A stretch of 8,418 nt of DNA from the NCBI GenBank assembly GCA_024642325.1, contig JAHEBI010000048.1, positions 1 through 8,418 on the forward strand. Direction: 5' to 3'. This document shows positions 1 to 6,240 of this stretch, in pieces (position 1 is the first letter of the stretch; each line of letters begins with the position of its first letter). The notes beneath the pieces are model-generated. The model searched no databases, was not told the origin of the DNA, and worked only from the letters and a program-made list of their open reading frames with translations. Origin of the DNA: Eudoraea sp. Its GTDB lineage: Bacteria; Bacteroidota; Bacteroidia; Flavobacteriales; Flavobacteriaceae. A program made the position numbers and the translations under genes.

Positions 1-1958
1 TGCCCTCGGGAAATACACATAATTACGTATTTAAAGGTACATCCGACCTTATATTCGAGGACAAATCAGGATCATGGATTGTAAACGACACCATTATTTC
101 AGGCGCTACTGCAATAGCAGACTTTGATAATGACGGAGACCTGGATCTCGTGACCAATAATATTAATTCCCCGGCAAGTTTATATATTAACAAAACGGAT
201 GGGAAAAACAATTACCTGAAAATCAAGTTTAAGTATTCTCCTTCCAATCCTTTTGGAATTGGAACCAAAGTGTTTTCATATCAGAATGGTGTATTGCAAT
301 ATAAGGAGTTATATACGGTCAGGGGGTTTCAATCTTCTTCAGAACCAACTATCCATTTTGGATACGGACAATCTGCAAGTATAGATTCCCTCAAAATAGT
401 ATGGCCAAATGGACAATTTCAGCAAATAAATAACATTAATACAAATCAAACATTAAGTATTTCCCCGGAAAATACAAGACCCTTTGATTACGCATCACTT
501 CGGCCGGCAAAATTTGAAATCTTCAGGGAAGTGGAAGACAATCTGGGGATTAATTTCACCCATATCGAAGATAATTATGTGGATTTTAACAGGCAGAAAC
601 TCGTCCCATATCAACTATCAGACCGGGGGCCTGCAGTAGCTGTCGGGGATATTAATAATGATGGTAAAGCTGATGTTTTCTTTGGGGGATCAAAATTTTA
701 TCCTTCCAAAATATTTGTCCAAACAGATGCGTCATTTGAAGAAAAAAGATTCCCGGAAATTTTTGGAGATAGTATAAAAGAAGATGTCGCCGCCGTTATA
801 GCAGATTTTACTTCCGATGGCAAATCTGATCTCTTCCTGGGTTCTGGTGGAGCAGATTTCTACAATAAAATGTCCCCCTTGCTGGATAGTTATTATATTC
901 AGAACGATTCAGTATTCCAGAATACTGACCTTCCTGAGTACTTCGAGAATGCTTCAGTACTGAAAACTAATGACTTTGACAGAGATGGAGATCTGGATAT
1001 TTTTGTAGGCAACCAGGTAGTATCCAATGATTTTGGCAAAATGCCTAATTCGTATTTACTAAAAAATAATAATGGCCGGTTTGCAATTGAAAAAAACGAA
1101 GCCCTTCAAAATGCAGGGATGATTACTGATGCCATCTGGGCAGATATTGATGGAGATGGGCTGGAGGATCTTATTGTAGTCGGGGAATGGATGTCTCCTA
1201 AATTTTTCACCAATAACAATGGTGTTCTTAGTGAAAAGAAGTTATTGGACAGGGAAATTAATGGTCTTTGGCAAAGTATAACGGTTTTTGATATTGATAA
1301 GGATGGCGACAAAGACCTGTTATTGGGAAATTGGGGGATAAATAATAAATTCCAGGCATCAGAAAACTTCCCTTTAAAGATGTTTTATTCAGATTTTGAC
1401 GGAAACGGCAGAACGGAAACCATTATTGCAATTTCCAAAAAGGGCAAATACTTTCCTCTCGAAGGATTGGATGGTATTGCTGGACAAATAGTTGAGGTGC
1501 GTAAAAACTTTAATAATTATCGGGATTTTGCAGGCAAGACAATGGAGCAGATATTTGATAAAAAAACCTTGGATGAGGCAGTTGTTTTAACTGTTTCCGA
1601 ATTGCGATCAGGTTATCTGGAAAACAACAATGGCAAATTTAGCTTTGTCCCATTTGAAAAAGAATTGCAATGGGCTCCTATAATGGATTTTCTTGCATAC
1701 GATTTTGATCAGGATGGTACGGAAGAAGTTTTAGCGACCGGAAATTTCTTTGGGGTTAAACCTTATCATGGCCGTTTTGGTTCATTCCCTGGGGCTATGA
1801 TAAAAAACAAAAATGATGTAATTTTGGGCCATGAGATGGGGCTCGATTTATCGCAAAAATCAACCCGACATCTCAATATTATTACATTAAACAACCAACC
1901 CTATTTACTGGTCACGTTCAACAATGACAAGGCCCGTGTATATGAATTAATAAAATAA
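1..1958 (+). CDS. FG-GAP/VCBS repeat protein with ASPIC/UnbV domain, CRTAC1-like (5' end outside window)
   Basis: The frame whose first whole codon is at position 3 is open from the window edge to a TAA at 1956-1958, giving 651 visible residues. A GTG at 150 lies inside a repeat motif and is not the start. Eight aspartate-rich calcium-binding loops of the FG-GAP type (D-x-D/N-x-D/N-G-x-x-D/E) are visible, starting at nt 120, 648, 804, 972, 1143, 1290, 1392 and 1701; the first reads DFDNDGDLD. Between the first and second lies an ASPIC/UnbV domain (about nt 207-465, with GIGTKV, HFGYGQ and IVWPNG). The architecture is therefore propeller, ASPIC/UnbV, then a second propeller block. Bacteroidota members of this family are usually around 1,100 residues, so several hundred N-terminal residues, including any export signal, are probably missing. 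They are thought to be secreted or surface adhesion/binding proteins, often beside SusC/SusD-type genes; the ligand here is unknown. The visible C-terminus carries no sorting domain that I recognise. The next gene starts 8 nt downstream, implying co-transcription. Confidence 0.9.
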   Translation, partial: PSGNTHNYVFKGTSDLIFEDKSGSWIVNDTIISGATAIADFDNDGDLDLVTNNINSPASLYINKTDGKNNYLKIKFKYSPSNPFGIGTKVFSYQNGVLQYKELYTVRGFQSSSEPTIHFGYGQSASIDSLKIVWPNGQFQQINNINTNQTLSISPENTRPFDYASLRPAKFEIFREVEDNLGINFTHIEDNYVDFNRQKLVPYQLSDRGPAVAVGDINNDGKADVFFGGSKFYPSKIFVQTDASFEEKRFPEIFGDSIKEDVAAVIADFTSDGKSDLFLGSGGADFYNKMSPLLDSYYIQNDSVFQNTDLPEYFENASVLKTNDFDRDGDLDIFVGNQVVSNDFGKMPNSYLLKNNNGRFAIEKNEALQNAGMITDAIWADIDGDGLEDLIVVGEWMSPKFFTNNNGVLSEKKLLDREINGLWQSITVFDIDKDGDKDLLLGNWGINNKFQASENFPLKMFYSDFDGNGRTETIIAISKKGKYFPLEGLDGIAGQIVEVRKNFNNYRDFAGKTMEQIFDKKTLDEAVVLTVSELRSGYLENNNGKFSFVPFEKELQWAPIMDFLAYDFDQDGTEEVLATGNFFGVKPYHGRFGSFPGAMIKNKNDVILGHEMGLDLSQKSTRHLNIITLNNQPYLLVTFNNDKARVYELIK

Positions 1959-1966
1959 AACTGAAA

Positions 1967-3301
1967 ATGAAGAAGACATTAGGAATTTTGTTGGCACTAG
2001 CTGTTCTCGCTGCCTGCGAAAAAAATGAAAAACCCATTGTAGTTTCACCAAATGAGCTGCATATGGCCATTGACAAAGTTACAGAGATTATGATACATGA
2101 TATCTTTTCTCCCCCTGTAGCCAGCAGGATTTATGCTTATCCGAATATTGCCGCCTACGAAATTGTAGCCCTTCATGATGATAACTACTTATCTCTTGCG
2201 GGTCAGGTTCATGAACTTACTCCCATTCCAAAACCAGACGCCTCAAAACCCGTTAATTATTCCTTATCTGCTTTGATAGCCCATATGGATGTAAGCAGGC
2301 GGGTGATATTTTCTGAGGATCAACTGGCAATGTTCAGAGATAGTTTATATACCGTCTGGGAATCTCAAAATGAGAGAGAATTTAATGCCTCCAAAGAGTA
2401 CGGACTTCAGGTGGCCGAACATATTGTAGATTGGATGAGTGGCGATAATTACAATCAGACGCGAACAATGCCGAAGTTTACAGTAGATACGGACGACCCT
2501 TCAAGATGGCAACCAACTCCTCCGGCATATATGGATGGTATAGAACCCCACTGGAACAAAATTCGTCCTTTTGTAATAGATTCAGCAAACCAGTTTATAC
2601 CTACACCGCCGCCACCATTTTCTATGGAAGAGGGTTCTGAATTTTATAAAGAAGTAAAGGAAGTATATGATATTAGCATGGAAATTACTCAAAAAGGAGA
2701 TACTTCCGAGGAGATTGCCATAGCACAGTTCTGGGATTGTAATCCTTATGTATCCGTAACCCGCGGTCATTTGATGTTTGCAACTAAAAAAATTAGCCCC
2801 GGGGCGCATTGGATTGGCATCGTTAAAATTGCCGCCAAAAAAACGGATAGTGATTTTAATAAGACCGTTTATGCTTATACGAAAACGTCCATGGCCATCG
2901 CAGATGCCTTTATCAGTTGTTGGGATGAAAAATACCGAAGCAACCTGATCCGGCCTGAAACATTGATCAACGAACATATAGATGAAAACTGGAAGCCTGT
3001 ATTGCAAACCCCTCCCTTTCCGGAGTACACCAGCGGGCATAGTGTAGTTTCCGGTGCTGCCGCAACAGCACTGACCGACATTTTTGGAGAAAATTTTTCA
3101 TTTGAAGATGATACTGAAACAGACTATGGATTACCCGTCAGAAGTTTTGAATCATTTAATAAAGCGGCAGACGAAGCGGCTATCAGTAGAATGTATGGCG
3201 GAATACACTACAGAAAAGCTGTTGCAGTTGGCGTGAAACAAGGAAGGGATTTAGGCAAGTTCGTATTGGACCATCTTGCCATGGCCACTAACTCCAATTA
3301 A
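1967..3301 (+). CDS. vanadium-dependent haloperoxidase / PAP2-family lipoprotein
   Basis: This 444-residue protein begins with a lipoprotein signal peptide whose lipobox is LAAC (residues 14-17), so it should be lipid-anchored at Cys17. The charged stretch after the cysteine (EKNEK) could favour surface display in this phylum, which is inference. The C-terminal half carries the complete vanadate/phosphate-binding set shared by vanadium haloperoxidases and PAP2 phosphatases: Lys322 with Arg329-Pro330, then Ser356-Gly357-His358 (in YTSGHS), then Arg408 with His414 in SRMYGGIHY. The K-x6-RP and R-x5-H spacings equal those of classical vanadium chloroperoxidase; His414 would ligate vanadate and His358 act as acid-base. 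Family enzymes oxidise chloride, bromide or iodide with hydrogen peroxide, but relatives are phosphatases, so the substrate cannot be fixed. The length fits the roughly 450-residue bacterial haloperoxidases known from marine flavobacteria. It starts 8 nt after the ASPIC/UnbV gene, and the next gene follows 16 nt after its stop, so it sits inside an operon. Confidence 0.9.
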   Translation: MKKTLGILLALAVLAACEKNEKPIVVSPNELHMAIDKVTEIMIHDIFSPPVASRIYAYPNIAAYEIVALHDDNYLSLAGQVHELTPIPKPDASKPVNYSLSALIAHMDVSRRVIFSEDQLAMFRDSLYTVWESQNEREFNASKEYGLQVAEHIVDWMSGDNYNQTRTMPKFTVDTDDPSRWQPTPPAYMDGIEPHWNKIRPFVIDSANQFIPTPPPPFSMEEGSEFYKEVKEVYDISMEITQKGDTSEEIAIAQFWDCNPYVSVTRGHLMFATKKISPGAHWIGIVKIAAKKTDSDFNKTVYAYTKTSMAIADAFISCWDEKYRSNLIRPETLINEHIDENWKPVLQTPPFPEYTSGHSVVSGAAATALTDIFGENFSFEDDTETDYGLPVRSFESFNKAADEAAISRMYGGIHYRKAVAVGVKQGRDLGKFVLDHLAMATNSN

Positions 3302-3317
3302 GTTTCCAATTAGATAT

Positions 3318-4217
3318 ATGAAAAAATTCATTTTGGTTATTACAGCCCTGGTTCTAATGGCCCTCGTTTGGTATTTGTTTATAAAACCCTATGATTACCT
3401 GGTAACCTTTAACGTCAGGACAGTTCCCGGAACTATTAACCAATCAATTAAACTATGGGGCACTACCTTAAAAGATTCCCGGCTATTGGGTCAGGAAGGT
3501 TTTACTCACCTGGAACAAAATATTAAATTCAGTGATTCCACCTATTTATATCAATGGGATATCATTCCTTTGACCGACTCGACTTCAAAAGTAAAGGTGT
3601 ATGTGAAAGATCTGGATCATAGCCTTAAAAATAAAATTGCCATTCCGTTTTTTAAAACTGATTTTGAAAAACGAACTATAAGTACCGTAAAGGACTTCCA
3701 TGAAAAGCTTAATGAACATATTGGTAATTTTAAGGTTAAAATTATTGGTAAGAATGAATTGCGGTCTACTTATTGTGCCTATGTTACCGTAAAAACCTCA
3801 CAATTTGGCAAGGCTCAGGGCATGATGAATGACTTTCCTCTGCTAAACACTATCCTTGCCAATAACGGGATTGTGCTGAATGGCAGGCCCTTTTTGGAAG
3901 TTACCGAATGGGATAAAAAAACAGATAGTATACAATTTGATTTCTGCTATCCGATTATTAAATCGGATTCATTGCCTGTACATCCGGACCTGAAGTATAA
4001 GCAATTTAATTCCAAGAATGCGCTAATGGCCATTTATAATGGAAATTATATAACTTCAGACAGAGCCTGGTACGCACTTTTGGATTATGCCAGGAAGAAT
4101 AATATAGATGTAACCGAGTTACCAGTGGAAGTTTTTCATAACAACCCCAATATGGGAGGTGATGCACTTCAATGGAAAACTGAGGTCTTTATGCCTTTAA
4201 AAGATGCTGATGACTAG
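3318..4217 (+). CDS. membrane-anchored SRPBCC plus GyrI-like small-molecule-binding domain protein
   Basis: The protein has 299 residues from the ATG at 3318. An earlier in-frame ATG at 3276 would add 14 residues inside the haloperoxidase gene; I reject it because 3318 gives a clean MKK start followed by one hydrophobic segment (about residues 4-22). After that anchor comes a region resembling the SRPBCC/polyketide-cyclase fold (about 25-140; starts YDYLVTFNVRTVPG, with a YQWDIIPL strand). The C-terminal part (about 150-295) resembles the GyrI-like or AraC-effector-binding domain, including AIYNGNY, the WYALLDYARKN helix, PVEVFHNNPN and a final WKTEVFMPL strand. GyrI-like domains bind small hydrophobic or cationic compounds, and SRPBCC domains hold hydrophobic ligands. 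No helix-turn-helix is present, so it is not a transcription factor. It probably works as an anchored binding or sensing protein. It lies 16 nt after the haloperoxidase gene, and its end overlaps the next gene. The domain call comes from pattern recognition, without a profile search. Confidence 0.8.
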   Translation: MKKFILVITALVLMALVWYLFIKPYDYLVTFNVRTVPGTINQSIKLWGTTLKDSRLLGQEGFTHLEQNIKFSDSTYLYQWDIIPLTDSTSKVKVYVKDLDHSLKNKIAIPFFKTDFEKRTISTVKDFHEKLNEHIGNFKVKIIGKNELRSTYCAYVTVKTSQFGKAQGMMNDFPLLNTILANNGIVLNGRPFLEVTEWDKKTDSIQFDFCYPIIKSDSLPVHPDLKYKQFNSKNALMAIYNGNYITSDRAWYALLDYARKNNIDVTELPVEVFHNNPNMGGDALQWKTEVFMPLKDADD

Positions 4218-5061
4218 ATATATAGTCCTTTTATTATTCAGCCTTTTAATTAGTTGTTCTAACTACGGTCAGCTTACTTATATAACCAGGCTTCCCAAAA
4301 AAGTTGGGGAAAATTCAGGAATGGCTATAGGTCAGGATTCTACTGTCTGGATAATTAATGACAGCGGAGGAGCAAATAAAATTTATCAAATTAATTTTAA
4401 GGGTAAGTTACTCAAAGAACTTGAAGTAAAAAACGCAAAGAATAAAGACTGGGAAGAACTGGCTAAAGATAAAGATGGTAATCTTTATATAGCAGATACC
4501 GGTAATAACTATAATAAGAGAAAAGACCTGGTTATCTACAAAATACCTGATCCGAATAAGGAAAAAGGAGACAAAATAGAAGCAGAACGAATAGAATTCA
4601 GCTTTCCCGAACAAAGTAAATTTCCTCCTAAAAAGAAAAATCTACTTTATGACACAGAGGCTATTTTTTATGCAAAAGACAGCCTGTATCTTATCACAAA
4701 AAACAGGTCTAATCCATTCAAAGGAGAAGCCCTGATATACAGAATTCCAGCCATAAAAGGGAACCACAAAGCCACCCGCCTCGGAGAATTTATTCCCTGT
4801 ACAGATTCGTCGACCTGTAAAATAACAGCAGCAGATATATCCCCGGACGGTAAAACTATTGTGCTGTTGGGCTATGGTAAATTATGGCTTTTTACTAATT
4901 TTAATCTTTCAAACTTCTTCGAAGGAGAGCTAAAAACAATTGATTTGGGCGGTACAACCCAATTGGAATCCATTTCTTTCCTAAACAATCACACCCTTTT
5001 ACTTTCGGATGAGGAACTTCATAAGACTGGTAGAAAATTATACTCTTATAGTATTAAATAG
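4210..5061 (+). CDS. exported beta-propeller-like protein, possibly a lipoprotein
   Basis: I choose the ATG at 4210 (283 residues), which overlaps the previous stop by 8 nt and gives a typical MTRYIVLL signal start. An ATG at 4204 would add two residues and a 14-nt overlap. The signal peptide ends either at a lipobox LISC (Cys at residue 16) or at a signal-peptidase-I site after NYGQ; sequence alone does not decide. The mature part shows repeated strand-rich units of the propeller sort: WIINDSGGANKIYQI, DWEELAKDKDGNLYIADTGNN, DTEAIFYAKDSLYLI, AADISPDGKTIVLLGYGKLWLF and LESISFLNNHTLLLSDEE. This pattern resembles NHL/SMP-30 or YjiK (SdiA-regulated) type propellers. The acidic-aromatic turns could bind a metal, but no catalytic site is evident. 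It is the last gene of the first cluster, translationally coupled to its neighbour, and is followed by a 176-nt gap. The ligand or substrate is unknown. Confidence 0.82.
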   Translation: MTRYIVLLLFSLLISCSNYGQLTYITRLPKKVGENSGMAIGQDSTVWIINDSGGANKIYQINFKGKLLKELEVKNAKNKDWEELAKDKDGNLYIADTGNNYNKRKDLVIYKIPDPNKEKGDKIEAERIEFSFPEQSKFPPKKKNLLYDTEAIFYAKDSLYLITKNRSNPFKGEALIYRIPAIKGNHKATRLGEFIPCTDSSTCKITAADISPDGKTIVLLGYGKLWLFTNFNLSNFFEGELKTIDLGGTTQLESISFLNNHTLLLSDEELHKTGRKLYSYSIK

Positions 5062-5084
5062 CAACATATTAAAGGTGTTTATAA

Positions 5085-5102
5085 CTGATAATTATTTATC
5101 GG
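5085..5102 (+). other. weak hairpin downstream of the first gene cluster
   Basis: An inverted repeat with core arms GATAA (5087-5091) and TTATC (5096-5100) around a 4-nt loop can be extended by one U-G and one C-G pair to a 7-bp stem. It begins 24 nt after the stop at 5061. It is AT-rich and not followed by a clear T-tract, so it may be a transcript-end structure, or it may be chance in AT-rich DNA. I see no better terminator between 5062 and 5237. Confidence 0.25.
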
Positions 5103-5174
5103 CACATTGAAAAGCATTTGTATAATCTAAATGGATACTCTTCTTAAAAAGAACCTGATATAATTCATTTGAAA

Positions 5175-5200
5175 AGTAAAAAAGTAATATATTACAGTAA
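5175..5200. promoter_or_regulatory. AGTAA/TTAC half-site cluster with a 12-bp palindrome
   Basis: The perfect palindrome GTAATATATTAC occupies 5184-5195, ending 42 nt before the ATG at 5238. AGTAA occurs three times in direct orientation (5175-5179, 5183-5187, 5196-5200), and the inverted TTAC (5192-5195) forms the second palindrome arm. The gene-free stretch 5062-5237 holds this site and a weak hairpin, with no convincing -7 box (TAnnTTTG) that I could match. The arrangement resembles a transcription-factor operator controlling the next three genes. This is inference, since a 12-bp palindrome in such AT-rich DNA is only moderately unlikely by chance. Confidence 0.3.
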
Positions 5201-5237
5201 AGTTTATTATAAATAACTTCTCCTAAAAATCTATTCC

Positions 5238-5648
5238 ATGTCTTATCTCAGAATCATTTTATTTATTTCATCTACTTTGTTTGTTCTAAACCTTACTGCA
5301 CAAGACCTTAGTAAGGAAGAAAGAAAGGTTGAAATTTTTTCCTCAGAAGAAAAAGACAACTTGCAATTATGGTTTCAGAATGAAGTAAAAAGAATGGATC
5401 TCAATGAAGAGGAATCAAATCAATACAGCAGCATAATCGTTTACTATATCGCTAAAATTGCAAGATTAGATGATAAGGACAAAGGTTATTCAGAGGAGCG
5501 ATTCAAAAAAGAGCTAAACAGTTTATTAGACAAGCAGGATAAAGAGTTAGAAGATTTACTCACTCCTGAGCAATTTGAAATACATCAAGAAATTTATGGT
5601 GAATTTCTAAGGTCGGCCTATAGAAGATGGGGAGTAACAAATGACTGA
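5238..5648 (+). CDS. small exported helical protein of unknown function
   Basis: A 136-residue protein that I do not recognise as a named family. Residues 1-22 form a signal peptide ending LTAQ, the usual flavobacterial cleavage style, so the mature protein is about 114 residues and periplasmic or secreted. The mature part is highly charged, rich in Glu, Lys and Asp, and predicted to be almost wholly helical. It contains LTPEQ at residues 108-112 followed by an amphipathic stretch ending SAYRRWG. LTPEQ-type motifs in small exported helical proteins recall Spy/CpxP-like periplasmic chaperones, but the second LTxxQ repeat expected of that family is not obvious, so the link is only a suggestion. 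The stop overlaps the start of the DUF4136 gene by 8 nt, indicating coupled translation and a related role in the envelope. The ATG follows an A-rich leader without a strong Shine-Dalgarno site. Confidence 0.82.
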   Translation: MSYLRIILFISSTLFVLNLTAQDLSKEERKVEIFSSEEKDNLQLWFQNEVKRMDLNEEESNQYSSIIVYYIAKIARLDDKDKGYSEERFKKELNSLLDKQDKELEDLLTPEQFEIHQEIYGEFLRSAYRRWGVTND

Positions 5649-6210
5649 TATGGGATTACTATTCAAAAAAATAAGTTTTGTATTCCTGCTTTGCATAATC
5701 CCTTTTTTAGGAATGTCCCAGCTCCTGGTTTCCTATAATAAAGCTTCCAAAATAGATTTTAAAAAATATAAAACCTATCAGGTATATGGTCTTAATGTTA
5801 CAACTATTCCTGAATTTGAACCCAGAAAAGAAGCCTTAAATTTTTTAATTACGGAGATTGACAGCCAAATGTATGCCAGGGGTTATGAAAAAGTCAAAGC
5901 AAATCCCGATTTAATCCTAAATATTGGGATTGTCGTTTCTGCAGAACAAAAGACAAGGCAAACTGATATTAGAGATGCTCCAAGATATATGGGAGAGCGA
6001 AATTACCATTGGGAATCACAAGAAATTGTAGTTCAAAACTATAACGCAGGAACCGTGATCCTGGATGTTGTAGAAAGTGAAAATAGCAAAATGATCTGGC
6101 AGGCCGTATCCAAGGGAATAATTTCAGAATCAATTGATAAAAATAAAATTAGGATCACAAAGGCGGTTAAAAAAATGTTTAACAAATATCCTGTTAAGAT
6201 AAAGAAGTAA
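5641..6210 (+). CDS. DUF4136 domain-containing exported protein
   Basis: This 189-residue protein has a signal peptide (about 1-27, ending GMSQ) and then a DUF4136 domain over most of the mature part. Recognisable family features are the opening IDFKKYKTYQVYG (about 38-50), EIDSQMYARGYEKV (72-85) followed by NPDLILNI (88-95), a strand pair around GTVILDVVES and MIWQAVSKG (137-159), and a final helix ending VKKMFNKYP (176-184). DUF4136 proteins are common envelope or lipoprotein-like proteins in Bacteroidota and Proteobacteria with no settled biochemical function. No lipobox cysteine sits at the cleavage site, so this one is probably soluble in the periplasm. The ATG at 5641 overlaps the previous stop by 8 nt; an ATG at 5650 (residue 4) is an equally plausible start. 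A 30-nt gap leads to the porin-like gene, so the three genes probably form one operon. Confidence 0.88.
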   Translation: MTDMGLLFKKISFVFLLCIIPFLGMSQLLVSYNKASKIDFKKYKTYQVYGLNVTTIPEFEPRKEALNFLITEIDSQMYARGYEKVKANPDLILNIGIVVSAEQKTRQTDIRDAPRYMGERNYHWESQEIVVQNYNAGTVILDVVESENSKMIWQAVSKGIISESIDKNKIRITKAVKKMFNKYPVKIKK

Positions 6211-6240
6211 AAATATATTTAAACTAACCCATTATTACAT

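Noticed and set aside
150..152. GTG as a start codon of the first gene.
   Set aside because: The frame is open to the window's left edge and the preceding codons encode a complete calcium-loop motif, so the gene begins outside the window.
1106..1312. Minus-strand serine-rich frame inside the first gene.
   Set aside because: Its serine/proline-rich composition is the reverse-strand image of Asp/Gly-rich calcium-loop codons.
2582..3081. Minus-strand open frames of 152 and 68 codons opposite the haloperoxidase gene.
   Set aside because: They lie entirely within the gene's catalytic half on the other strand and encode no recognisable motif, so they are shadow frames.
3276..3320. ATG at 3276 as the start of the SRPBCC/GyrI-like gene.
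   Set aside because: It would overlap the haloperoxidase gene and place a proline-rich segment before a clean MKK-hydrophobic start at 3318.
5107..5126. TTGAAA followed by TATAAT, resembling a sigma-70 promoter.
   Set aside because: The boxes are only 8 nt apart, and the Bacteroidota sigma factor does not use this consensus.
5141..5153. TTCTT-AAA-AAGAA inverted repeat as a terminator.
   Set aside because: The stem is only 5 bp, all but one pair A-T, with a 3-nt loop and no T-tract; expected by chance in such DNA.
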